From Bacteroidota bacterium (GTDB lineage: Bacteria; Bacteroidota; Bacteroidia; Bacteroidales; FEN-979), in NCBI GenBank assembly GCA_026391355.1, contig JAPLDH010000051.1, positions 24,777 through 88,776 of the forward strand: a DNA stretch of 64,000 nucleotides, in the 5' to 3' direction. This document shows, in pieces, positions 7,201 through 14,954 of the stretch; positions within the stretch are counted from its first letter, which is position 1, and every line of letters begins with the position of its first letter. The notes beneath the pieces were generated by a model that saw nothing but the letters and a program-made list of their open reading frames with translations, was not told where the DNA came from and made no database searches. The position numbers and the translations under genes are program-made.

Positions 7201-9780
7201 GTCATATATTCAACAGACGCAGGAATGACGAATTATACCTGGACCATAACCGCAGGGGGCATGATAACCGGAGGAGCAGGAACGAATACAATTATAGTTT
7301 CCTGGATCACTGCCGGAAACCAGATTGTCTCCGTTTCTTATACGAGCAGTAGCGGCTGCACAAGTATCCCTGCATATAAAAATGTCAGCGTTAATCCATT
7401 GCCTGTACCGGTGATTACAGGTCCTTCTTCTTTTTGTTACACCGGCCAGGGAAGCACCTATCATACACAAAGTGGAATGTTAAATTATTTGTGGAGTGTT
7501 AGCCCCGGAGGATCGATAATAGCAGGAGGTGGAACAAACGACAGTTTGATTACCGTCATCTGGTATATTACAGGAAATCAGAATCTGAGCGTCACTTATA
7601 CCACTGCCTTTGGTTGCACTGCGATAAACCCCACGGTTTATAATGTCCTGATCTTTCCTTTGCCTGTCCCGACTATCTCAGGTCCTGAATTGGCCTGTGA
7701 GGGTTCTTCCGGAAATGTATATACCACAGAACCCGGGATGACAAACTATCTGTGGACGGTATCTTCAGGAGGTACAATTAACTCAGGAACAGGATCAAAT
7801 TCAATTTCTGTCACCTGGAATAACACCGGTATGCAAAACGTGACCGTAAATTATACCGATCCAAATAATTGTACATCGCCCAGCCCGGCAAATTATCCTG
7901 TTTCGGTAGATCACATCCCATTCCCGGCAGGAAATATCGCAGGATTATCCCCGGTATGTGCCGGTGTACAAGGGCTTACCTACTCAGTACCAGACATTCC
8001 TTATGCCTTATCCTATCTATGGTCAACACCATCAGGCGTTACAGTTGTTTCAGGAGGAAACACGAGCTCCATCACAGTTAACTTTGCTGAGAATGCTTCC
8101 TCCGGTGATTTCATCGTTTACGGAACGAATGCTTGCGGAACCGGTCCTCCTTCCCCACCCCTTCCCGTTATTGTAAATCACAAACCAAAAGCATCCGCTG
8201 GTCCTGACGAAACAGTTTGTGAAGGAACGAGCGTTACCATTCATCAATCCAATGCCTCAAATTACCAGTACCTTTTATGGACGAGCACAGGACAGGGTGT
8301 ACTTTCAGGTAGTACCACCCTGAACCCTACCTATACCCCTTCTGTTCATGATACAGGAATCGTAAGATTAACCTTAACAGCTTTTGCAGCTCCCCCCTGC
8401 CCGGACGATTCCTCCTCGATGACCATTCTTTACAGGCAAAAACCTTTGGTCAATGCAGGACCTGATCAGTCAGTCTGCGGCTTAATTCCTGTTCCAATGA
8501 CAGGTTCCTCCGCTATTCATTGTAAATCCTGGAACTGGATAACATCCGGTTCCGGCACATTTGATGATCCTGGTTTGCTTCATCCTGTTTATTCTCCCGG
8601 GAATGCGGATCTGCTGGCAGGGCAGGTCATCCTCTCCATAACCGGTTCAGATGAACCATGTACGTTGAGAACGGACTCTATGATCCTTATCCTGAATAAA
8701 ACCGTAACAGTTGACGCCGGTACTGATGATTCCATCTGCGAAGGAGAAGATTATCCAGTTAATTCAGCCACTGCCCTGAATTTTGTATCCCTGACCTGGT
8801 CAACATCCGGCTCAGGCACCTTCAGTGATCTTCATATCCTGAACCCGGTATATTCTCCCGGATCAAGTGATATTTCCGATGGTTTTGTCATGTTGACCCT
8901 TTCAGCCATAGCAAATACACCTTGTCCTGTCGTATCTGACTCAATAAGGATCCGCATTTCAAAGAAACCCTCTGCTGATGCAGGTCCTGATATTTCAATA
9001 TGTGCAGGAGAGGGTATGGTCCATATTTCAGATGCCGGAGCCCTGAATTACAATGCAATAAACTGGACCAATAACGGCCAGGGACAACTGACAGGTGCAA
9101 ATACAATATCACCGACCTACTTCCCTCCTCCGGGTGAATCGGGAGAAATATTACTTATCATGAATGTCTCAGGAACCGGAAACTGCAACAGTGCCATGGC
9201 CGGCGATCAGATGAAAATTGTGATCCAGCCGTCGATTTCCATCCTGACAAATAAAGCGGATACCATTCCCTATAATTCATCAGATACATTATCAGCCATC
9301 ATCAGTGGCGGATCCGGAGATTACCAATACACCTGGGAGCCTGGTTCATTGCTTATTGACAATTCAGTGTCGGATCCTGTAACCGTTACGCTTACCGGTG
9401 ACACACTGTTTATCCTTTTTATTAAAGATCTGGTGACTGGCTGTACTGCTACCGGCAACGTTCGTGTTCATATAACTTCACATGAAATAACCGAGAATTG
9501 CATCGTTGTTTATAATGTTCTGACACCCAATGGCGATGGAGCCAATGACCGGTGGATCATCGATTGTATTGATAACTTTCCTGTAAACAAAGTTGAGATC
9601 TTTAACCGGTGGGGAGATCTGATCACATCTATTTCAAACTATGATAATGTAACCAGGGTATGGAATGGCGAAGATAAACATGGAGATATTGTTCCGGACG
9701 GAACCTACTTCTATGTCATCACCATCAAAGATGCAAAAACCCTTACCGGATGGGTGTTCGTGAGATCAGGTTCAAAATAA
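4222..9780 (+). CDS. Giant repeat adhesin with CHU_C (gliding-type) C-terminal domain
   Basis: A frame opens at 4150 (TTG), but ATG 4222 gives a signal peptide (MKQHLNRYFRNIALFFLLLA), hence 1852 residues. Order of parts: a unique N-terminal region of about 550 residues with GVYGQ and WDGKDGTGTLVPDG motifs; eight to nine tandem Ig/PKD-like modules of about 84 residues (starting PVPTISGP..VC.G, with GMSGYSWTISSGG and VTVNPLP; residues ~557-1317); four AGPD..VC.G modules (~1323-1670); an SprB-like stretch; and the CHU_C domain (~1758-1852: VLTPNGDGANDRW, VEIFNRWGDLI, WNGEDKHGD, DGTYFYVI). CHU_C is the type B signal for T9SS export. Likely a cell-surface adhesin; partner unknown. Confidence 0.9.
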   Translation: MKQHLNRYFRNIALFFLLLAFKPFPGFTEGIKQLMPDSTVSSAGLFFDNSYGVWYTNFGLINCPANYRLNIHVSNVGEYILFGLKSPVGGLTYNLRKPNGTIVLTGLCPYAPYANGFIHYFQQAIIGPFPSNGGYTPLSYHVTSISDTGDYYFEITNLLSYEQEIFDLWDFQIVSGAHYPPLTSDTINGRVWSKSWQMYADLAEYRTFNAKVFVYSDDSIVTKLRFNNGRVGAVTIFCNQYGCLNTGVFTTDRMSMVTNTYNAFPGIAQYKVFLNNPDPLVYPNGVYGQVIGTPSMIPDPNYAICSGRKVIVLNVNKTGKLEIGISFPYGGSSTNVTLYSNVVPGINNIPWDGKDGTGTLVPDGTLITITIKYMNGLTNLPIWDQEQNPNGYFISLIRPVNTSGQVPSVYWDDTNLTGYNVCPSSSDLAGCVSGTSGCHSWWGNDCHDKMINTWWFGSSSTITFTSIFKSTPPLATGHDGSRCGPGTVTLHVTVLPHETADWYSSPVGGTPLLTGDTTFITPSISTTTTYYAVARSDSSICVSASRTAVVATIKPVPVPTITGPAGICAGASGVNYTTETGMSGYSWSISSGGIITGGTTTNTVTVTWNTAGAQTISVTYTNSSGCVSVPAIKTVTVNPLPVPTLSGPLAVCAGATGNIYFTEPGMSGYNWTISGGGIITSGNGTNSVIVTWNTVGTQTISVSYTNGNGCTSVPIVKNVIVSPLPAPAISGPVSVCIGSSGITYSSQAGMSAYIWSISAGGMITGGNGTNTITVTWISAGSQTVTLICTNGSGCTSPPAVINVLVYPLPVPTISGPLNTCVGNTGVIYTTEAGMSGYSWTISSGGIITGGSGTNSITVTWNNTGLQTISVSYTNGNGCTSVPTVKNITVNPLPVPTISGPIQVCAGTAGVLYVTEAGMSGYLWIISSGGMITNGTGTNTITVTWNNSGPQNITVVYTNSSGCTALPVTKSITVIPLPVPTITGSPGVCAGTIGVIYSTDAGMTNYTWTITAGGMITGGAGTNTIIVSWITAGNQIVSVSYTSSSGCTSIPAYKNVSVNPLPVPVITGPSSFCYTGQGSTYHTQSGMLNYLWSVSPGGSIIAGGGTNDSLITVIWYITGNQNLSVTYTTAFGCTAINPTVYNVLIFPLPVPTISGPELACEGSSGNVYTTEPGMTNYLWTVSSGGTINSGTGSNSISVTWNNTGMQNVTVNYTDPNNCTSPSPANYPVSVDHIPFPAGNIAGLSPVCAGVQGLTYSVPDIPYALSYLWSTPSGVTVVSGGNTSSITVNFAENASSGDFIVYGTNACGTGPPSPPLPVIVNHKPKASAGPDETVCEGTSVTIHQSNASNYQYLLWTSTGQGVLSGSTTLNPTYTPSVHDTGIVRLTLTAFAAPPCPDDSSSMTILYRQKPLVNAGPDQSVCGLIPVPMTGSSAIHCKSWNWITSGSGTFDDPGLLHPVYSPGNADLLAGQVILSITGSDEPCTLRTDSMILILNKTVTVDAGTDDSICEGEDYPVNSATALNFVSLTWSTSGSGTFSDLHILNPVYSPGSSDISDGFVMLTLSAIANTPCPVVSDSIRIRISKKPSADAGPDISICAGEGMVHISDAGALNYNAINWTNNGQGQLTGANTISPTYFPPPGESGEILLIMNVSGTGNCNSAMAGDQMKIVIQPSISILTNKADTIPYNSSDTLSAIISGGSGDYQYTWEPGSLLIDNSVSDPVTVTLTGDTLFILFIKDLVTGCTATGNVRVHITSHEITENCIVVYNVLTPNGDGANDRWIIDCIDNFPVNKVEIFNRWGDLITSISNYDNVTRVWNGEDKHGDIVPDGTYFYVITIKDAKTLTGWVFVRSGSK
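5890..8170 (+). repeat. Tandem ~250-bp coding repeats (Ig/PKD-like modules)
   Basis: Eight clear units begin near 5893, 6145, 6397, 6649, 6898, 7150, 7402 and 7663, with a divergent ninth near 7918. Unit length is 249-261 bp and each begins with codons for PxPxIxGP. Divergence at the DNA level suggests old expansions. Confidence 0.85.
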
Positions 9781-10133
9781 TTTACCATTGACCATTTGGT
9801 GAAAAATTCAAAAACATTTCTCCAAGTACATCCATCCCCTGTCAGCAAGTCTTTGAATACCGCTATCAGTCAACGATCCTTGATCTCCTAATCCAGGATA
9901 AATACCTTTATTTGGCAGCTAACTATAATGGATTGATCGAAATGGAATTGTTACCATCACAAAGGTTGTCATTCTTTAGCTGTTTTTTTTTTATTCTCCA
10001 CAGAAATACGTAAATTTAATGTAACAAAGGTAATATGAATTAACCCGTGCTTTAGAGATAGCCTTTCATAGTTATCTTCTATTTGAAAAAGAAGAATATT
10101 CATAAATGTTTGCATTCACAATAGATGATTTAT
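9781..10133. other. Intergenic gap after the adhesin
   Basis: It begins with TTTACCATTGACCATTTGG, a degenerate member of the short-repeat sequence seen at other gene ends. The rest is AT-rich with no ORF, RNA gene or clear terminator hairpin that I can support. Confidence 0.5.
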
Positions 10134-10142
10134 TATATTTGC
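10134..10142 (+). promoter_or_regulatory. Bacteroidota -7 box (TATATTTGC)
   Basis: A perfect TAnnTTTGC match 21 bases before the ATG of the AAA+ ATPase. No well-spaced -33 TTTG is evident. Confidence 0.55.
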
Positions 10143-10163
10143 GATCAGTAAATCAGCAAATAA

Positions 10164-11435
10164 ATGAAGAGTCTGATAAAAACGGTTATTTTCGATCAAC
10201 AGAAACCCGGATGGAGCAAACGTTTCATCAAACGCAGCATACCCGATGGCATCATTGAAAGTGAATCAATTGTTGTGATCTCTGGTATCAGGCGTTGTGG
10301 CAAGTCAACATTGCTCAATCAAATCAGAGTTGAAAACAAGGAGCGTGACTATTATTTCAACTTTGATGATGAACGTATAATTCATTTTGAGGTAGATCAT
10401 TTTCAACTACTTCATGAAACATTTATCGAACTTTTTGGAGTTCAAAAGACATTTTATTTTGATGAAATTCAAAACATTGCCGGTTGGGAGCGTTTCGTAA
10501 GGCGGCTTCATGATGCAGGTAACAAGGTTATTCTTACAGGTTCAAATGTTAACATGCTCAGTCGCGAATTAGGTACCCACCTCACAGGACGCTATGTACA
10601 GATAGAATTGTTCCCGTTTTCATTCACAGAATTTCTTAGTTTCAAACAGTTTACTTATGGCGAAAAGGACTTCTACAGTACTGAAGGCAAGGTTGAACTG
10701 CTCCGGTATTTCAACGGCTATTTTAATACGGGTGGATTCCCTTTATATGTCAAAGAGGGTCGCGACGATTACCTGAAAGCATTGTATGAAAGTATTTTAT
10801 ACAAGGATGTGTTGGTGCGCAATAAACTGGTTAGTGAAAGGGAACTACTCGAACTGGTTAATTTTCTGGCAAGCAATGTTTCCAAACTTACATCTTATAA
10901 TGGATTGACAAAAGTGACAGGCGTAAAAAATGCCACTACCATTAGGAATTACCTGTCTTTTCTGCAGGATACTTACCTTATTTTTCAGATCAGCAAATTT
11001 GATTATTCTTTGAATAAGCAGATACAAAATCTAAAAAAAACATATTTCATTGATAATGCCCTGGTACGTCGCTTAGGTTTTATGTTTTCAGAGGAAAAAG
11101 GACAACTGCTGGAAAACATCGTTTTTCTCGAACTTCGGCGAAGGGGATTTGAAATTTTTTACCACAGTAATCGCTATAAATGTGATTTTTTAATCAAGCA
11201 GGGAATTAAGATTGTGCAAGCCATACAGGTTTGTTATGCGTTTGATTCAGCCCAGACCAAAACGCGTGAGCTGAAAGGAATACTGGAAGCAATGGAGGTT
11301 TATGGCCTCACCAAAGGACTGATATTAATGCACGATACCACGGAACAAGTTATTGAAGAAAATGGTTTGACAGTAAACATTTTGCCGGTCTGGAAATGGC
11401 TTCTTAGATATGAAAGCAGGAACCTTATTATTTGA
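10164..11435 (+). CDS. AAA+ ATPase with DUF4143 C-terminal domain
   Basis: Residues 41-49 (GIRRCGKST) form the Walker A motif and YFDEIQNI (about 98-105) the Walker B. TGSNVNMLSREL and LTGRYVQIELFPFSF follow, the usual signature of this large Bacteroidota/archaeal ATPase family. The C-terminal half matches DUF4143, which has a PD-(D/E)XK-like look: LENIVFLELRRRGFEIFYH then CDFLIKQG. At 423 residues it is full length. The family's cellular role is unsettled, with defence or DNA-related functions suggested. The downstream GNAT gene overlaps its 3' end by 26 bases. Confidence 0.85.
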   Translation: MKSLIKTVIFDQQKPGWSKRFIKRSIPDGIIESESIVVISGIRRCGKSTLLNQIRVENKERDYYFNFDDERIIHFEVDHFQLLHETFIELFGVQKTFYFDEIQNIAGWERFVRRLHDAGNKVILTGSNVNMLSRELGTHLTGRYVQIELFPFSFTEFLSFKQFTYGEKDFYSTEGKVELLRYFNGYFNTGGFPLYVKEGRDDYLKALYESILYKDVLVRNKLVSERELLELVNFLASNVSKLTSYNGLTKVTGVKNATTIRNYLSFLQDTYLIFQISKFDYSLNKQIQNLKKTYFIDNALVRRLGFMFSEEKGQLLENIVFLELRRRGFEIFYHSNRYKCDFLIKQGIKIVQAIQVCYAFDSAQTKTRELKGILEAMEVYGLTKGLILMHDTTEQVIEENGLTVNILPVWKWLLRYESRNLII

Positions 11436-11850
11436 AGCAGGAGTTATCAGCTATTTTGAAGGTCTTCCTAACCCGGAAGATTATTGTAATTTATTTTTTA
11501 CAACCAACTGGAACGAAGAGTATCACTTTACAAAAGAAGAAATCATCTATTCGGTTCAGAACACCTGGTATTTTATCTCTGCTTATGATGAAGATAAGAT
11601 GGTTGGCACAGGGGCTATCATTTCTGATGGTATTCATCATGCCTTGATTGTGAACATGATCGTTCATCCGGATTATCAATGCCGGGGCATCGGCACACAA
11701 ATTCTGAAACTCCTGGTGAAGAAATGCAAAGACCATAGAGTAAGGGATATTCAACTTTTCGCCGCAAAGGACAAGTTTCCCTTTTATATGAAACATGGTT
11801 TTTCTTTCCGGCCGGATGATGCTCCGGGAATGCAGCTTAATAAAATGTAA
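11410..11850 (+). CDS. GNAT family N-acetyltransferase
   Basis: At 146 residues it is typical of a single GNAT domain. The acetyl-CoA pyrophosphate loop is QCRGIGTQI (about 90-98), preceded by VNMIVHPDYQ on the central strand; FYMKHGFSFR closes the fold. The ATG at 11410 lies inside the end of the ATPase gene in another frame, which implies translational coupling. The stop codon TAA is part of the first AAAATGT heptamer of the array that follows. Acceptor substrate unknown. Confidence 0.85.
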   Translation: MKAGTLLFEAGVISYFEGLPNPEDYCNLFFTTNWNEEYHFTKEEIIYSVQNTWYFISAYDEDKMVGTGAIISDGIHHALIVNMIVHPDYQCRGIGTQILKLLVKKCKDHRVRDIQLFAAKDKFPFYMKHGFSFRPDDAPGMQLNKM

Positions 11851-11956
11851 AATGTAAAATGCAAAATGCAGAATTCAAACTGCTAAATTACTTTTGACTT
11901 TTGCCTATTGCCTATTGCCTATTGCCTTTTTCACTAATGACAAATGACTAATGACT
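11842..11956. repeat. Three successive short-repeat arrays
   Basis: AAAATGT/AAAATGC heptamers (11842-11872) are followed by three perfect GCCTATT units (11903-11923) and then AATGACTA-type octamers (11932-11956). The first array begins at the GNAT stop codon. Confidence 0.9.
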
Positions 11957-11971
11957 TTATCCCGTTTTTAG

Positions 11972-11980
11972 TACCTTCGC
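11972..11980 (+). promoter_or_regulatory. -7 box (TACCTTCGC)
   Basis: One mismatch from TAnnTTTGC, just before the methyltransferase start. The predicted transcript would have a leader of only a few bases. Confidence 0.5.
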
Positions 11981-11989
11981 CCCTTGAAC

Positions 11990-13102
11990 ATGGTAATAAT
12001 GTCTGAAGATATCCACTTCCACTCCCTGCCTCCTGTCTGGTTCATACGGATGGTTAATCGTTTCCGACATTGCCTGATCTCCTTGAGCGATCACCTGTTT
12101 CCGGCAAGTGTTGTGTTATACGAACAGTTTCAGGTTTATTGGCTTCTGCCCTGTATTAAAGTGGCTGCCGAACTGGATATTGCCGGTATCCTGAAAAAAG
12201 GACCAAAAACATTAGATGAGATCGTTTCTATGACCGGAACCCACCGCGAATCGCTCTTTCGCATGATGCGGGCGCTCTGCAGCCAGGGGATTTTCAGAAA
12301 ACAAAAAGATGGACGATTTGTCAATACCAGAAAATCAAAGGCATTAACGCAAGGAAAAAACTCGATCCGTTATATGTTGCTTCACCACCTTGGAACAATT
12401 AATTGGATTCCCCTGGGTGACCTTTCCTATTCTGTCAGGACCGGAAAAAATACCTTTTCCAGAATATACGGCAAAGGGATCTACGATTTTCTCTCTGATC
12501 ACCCCTCGGAATCTGCTTTGTTCGACAAATCCATGACAAATCTGACCAACCTGGCCATTGAACCCATTCTGAGCGCCTGTGATTTCAGTAAAAATAAAAT
12601 CATCGCCGATATCGGTGGAGGCGAAGGTCTTCTCCTTTCCAGTATTCTCCATAAACATACACATTTAAGAGGGCTCCTCAATGACCTCCCGGAAGCTTTG
12701 AAAAATGCGGAAACAACCATTGCTAAATACAATGTGAGTGAAAGAGTTACAATTACACCTGGAAATTTCTTCGAATCCGTCCCCTCCGGAGCCGATGTTT
12801 ATATCCTTAAAAATATCATTCACAACTGGAATGACGAAAAGGCCGTTGTGATCTTATCAAACATTAAGAAAGCCTTACCAGTGGATGGAAAAATATTGCT
12901 GATAGAGATGATTATTGAGGAGGACAATTCTCCTTCCTTTGGCAAACTGATCGATATCCAGATGATGACATTTTTTGATGGCGCCAAAGAGAGAACCCTG
13001 GAGGAATTTCGCCGCATAATAGCGGATTCTGGCTTGAGGGTCAACAGAATTATCCCAACCATTGCTCCTGTCAGTATTATAGAAATGACCCATCCAAAAT
13101 AA
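11990..13102 (+). CDS. SAM-dependent O-methyltransferase (dimerisation + Methyltransf_2 type)
   Basis: The frame allows TTG 11984, ATG 11990 or ATG 11999; 11990 fits the promoter best (370 residues). The N-terminal half is a winged-helix dimerisation domain (LDIAGILKKGPKTLDEI, RMMRALCSQGIF). The SAM site is DIGGGEG (207-213), and His278 (IIHNWNDEKA) is in the place of the catalytic base of plant/actinobacterial small-molecule O-methyltransferases. It therefore probably methylates a hydroxyl on a small molecule. It leads the row of biosynthesis-type genes up to 17.3 kb, though a 125-bp repeat-filled gap and a new promoter separate it from the permease. Confidence 0.85.
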   Translation: MVIMSEDIHFHSLPPVWFIRMVNRFRHCLISLSDHLFPASVVLYEQFQVYWLLPCIKVAAELDIAGILKKGPKTLDEIVSMTGTHRESLFRMMRALCSQGIFRKQKDGRFVNTRKSKALTQGKNSIRYMLLHHLGTINWIPLGDLSYSVRTGKNTFSRIYGKGIYDFLSDHPSESALFDKSMTNLTNLAIEPILSACDFSKNKIIADIGGGEGLLLSSILHKHTHLRGLLNDLPEALKNAETTIAKYNVSERVTITPGNFFESVPSGADVYILKNIIHNWNDEKAVVILSNIKKALPVDGKILLIEMIIEEDNSPSFGKLIDIQMMTFFDGAKERTLEEFRRIIADSGLRVNRIIPTIAPVSIIEMTHPK

Positions 13103-13212
13103 GAAGGCAATAGGCAATAGGCAATAGGCATTAGTAATTTTGAGTTTTGCAATTTGACTTTTGAATTAATAGAGAATTCCTGCATTCCTAAATTCCTTCA
13201 TTCCTGCATTCT
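13103..13212. repeat. AATAGGC heptamers then ATTCCTGC octamers
   Basis: AGGCAATAGGCAATAGGC units (13106-13133) begin right after the methyltransferase stop. TTTTGAG/TTTTGAA-like units follow, then ATTCCTGC/ATTCCTTC octamers up to the next promoter. Confidence 0.85.
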
Positions 13213-13215
13213 TCT

Positions 13216-13224
13216 TACCTTTGC
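13216..13224 (+). promoter_or_regulatory. -7 box (TACCTTTGC), nearly leaderless start
   Basis: A perfect TAnnTTTGC match ends three bases before the ATG at 13228. The usual distance from this box to the transcription start would place the first base at or next to the ATG. Confidence 0.6.
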
Positions 13225-13227
13225 CGC

Positions 13228-14418
13228 ATGCACAAACTTATTGCAGCCTTTACCAAAGAGATCCTTATCCTCTTCAGGGATATTCCGGGATTGATCATCC
13301 TTTTCCTGATGCCGGTGATCCTGATCCTGATCGTGACCGTTGCCCAGGAAAATGCAGAGAAAACAATGAAAGAGACCAGGACCCTGCTTCTTTTTGCCGA
13401 TGAATCACATTCTCCGGCCTCGAAAGCCATTGAGCAGAGTCTTGCCGGTTCAGGCTTTTTCAGTCTGATCCAAACAGTCAGTAATCATCAACTGGATCAT
13501 AAGTCTGCCTATGACCTGGTCATGAATGGTGATTTCCATTATGGAATTATTATTACCCCTCATGACTCAGCCATTCAACTGCTGGTAGACCCGACCCTGC
13601 AGGAAGCATTTAAAAATGCAACCGTCAGTTCCATTCATTTCATCATCCGGGGAACACAAAGCAGGGTCGCCATCGAAAGTGTTCTTTCTGCTTTCTCACC
13701 GGAAATGAAAGATGTGATTGACGGGATGATCCGTTCCTCGATGGAAAAGCTCACACCCATCACGGAAGTCTATCCTTCCGGGGTAACATCAGATCTGAAA
13801 CCCTCACTGTTTCAGAACAGTATCCCGGGGTTTATCCTCTTTGCCATGTTTTTTATTGTGATCCCTTTATCGGGTAGTATCATCAATGAAAAGAACCAGG
13901 GCTCTTACAACCGCCTGAGAACCCTTCCTGTCAGGGTCAGCCTTCTCTTCACCTCTAAAGTCATCATCTATGTTTTTGTCTGCCTGTTACAATTTGTACT
14001 GATGATGTTAGTGGGAATGTGGTTGCTCCCATTGCTGTTTGATCTTCCTGCATTTCAGCCTGGAAATCAATATTTTGCACTCTTCCTGACGACCCTGGCT
14101 TCGGCCCTGGCAGCCATCGGCTTTGGCCTGATCGTCGGGGCTGCCTCAACAACACATGGGCAGGCAGCCATGTTTGGCTCTGTGATGGTCGTGATACTGG
14201 GGATCATCAGTGGCTCCTTCCTGCCTATTCACCTCTTTCCAAAAGCCATCCAGTACCTTAGCTGGTTTTCTCCCATGCGCTGGGGAATCGATTCCTATCT
14301 ATCTGTTTTTATCCGTCATCAATCACTGGTTTCTATCCTGCCGAACATTTTATTATTACTTTTGTTTTTTGGTTTTGCCATGATCATTTCCGTTTATATT
14401 TTTGCAGGAAAAAAATAG
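13228..14418 (+). CDS. ABC-2 type transporter permease
   Basis: At 396 residues it has one N-terminal membrane helix (LIILFLMPVILILIV), a periplasmic domain of about 170 residues, and five C-terminal helices from about residue 205 (IPGFILFAMFFIVIPLSGS). EKNQGSYNRLRTLPV is the conserved coupling loop, followed later by ISGSFLPIHLFP and LSWFSPMRWGID, as in YhhJ/NatB-like ABC-2 exporters. No ATPase subunit is present in this window, so its partner must lie elsewhere. By position it likely exports the product of the neighbouring genes, or a lipid-linked one. Confidence 0.9.
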   Translation: MHKLIAAFTKEILILFRDIPGLIILFLMPVILILIVTVAQENAEKTMKETRTLLLFADESHSPASKAIEQSLAGSGFFSLIQTVSNHQLDHKSAYDLVMNGDFHYGIIITPHDSAIQLLVDPTLQEAFKNATVSSIHFIIRGTQSRVAIESVLSAFSPEMKDVIDGMIRSSMEKLTPITEVYPSGVTSDLKPSLFQNSIPGFILFAMFFIVIPLSGSIINEKNQGSYNRLRTLPVRVSLLFTSKVIIYVFVCLLQFVLMMLVGMWLLPLLFDLPAFQPGNQYFALFLTTLASALAAIGFGLIVGAASTTHGQAAMFGSVMVVILGIISGSFLPIHLFPKAIQYLSWFSPMRWGIDSYLSVFIRHQSLVSILPNILLLLLFFGFAMIISVYIFAGKK

Positions 14419-14444
14419 GGCAACTACCCGCATCCTATCCCTCT

Positions 14445-14954
14445 ATGAAAGAAAAAGATGGTTATACCAATGCTCCTGAACAACAGGTGATCCTGTATGT
14501 TGAGAAAGAGGACGGGAATTATGGCCCCATGCAGACAGGTTCCTATATCACCGGAAATTATCTTGATGATTATAAATTAAAACGGGGTCATCTTGAAGAA
14601 TCCCTCAGAAACAAGGTGATAAACAACGAAATAAGTCCGGTTTCATATTACATGATACTGGAAGATCTTACTGTTTCCGAGTTGGCTTCCAGGGCAGGCA
14701 TTCGTAAATCAATTGTAAAAAAACACCTGGATCCTGCAGGATTTGGCCAGGCAAGGGTCAGTACATTGAAGAAATATGCCGGCGTTTTCAATATCCCCGT
14801 CTCCGCATTATTGCAAATTCTGATGCTCAGGTACAATGACCATTTCGAATCATATACAATTCTGGAAGAAAAAAAACTGGACAAAGGCATCGAACTGACA
14901 GATACTAAAAATCCTTACGTGACACTTGTAAAAATTGGTGATAAATTACCATGA
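14445..14954 (+). CDS. HTH domain protein of the biosynthetic cluster
   Basis: 169 residues. The first half (ILYVEKEDGNYGPMQTGSYI) is a conserved-looking region with no known fold that I recognise. The second half is helix-turn-helix-like: LEDLTVSELASRAGIRKSIV then HLDPAGFGQARVSTLKKYAG and FNIPVSALLQIL, which resembles Cro/CI-type domains. It starts 26 bases after the permease and its stop overlaps the next start by four bases (ATGA), so it is co-translated with the BtrH-type gene. It may regulate the cluster or act as a partner protein. Confidence 0.65.
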   Translation: MKEKDGYTNAPEQQVILYVEKEDGNYGPMQTGSYITGNYLDDYKLKRGHLEESLRNKVINNEISPVSYYMILEDLTVSELASRAGIRKSIVKKHLDPAGFGQARVSTLKKYAGVFNIPVSALLQILMLRYNDHFESYTILEEKKLDKGIELTDTKNPYVTLVKIGDKLP

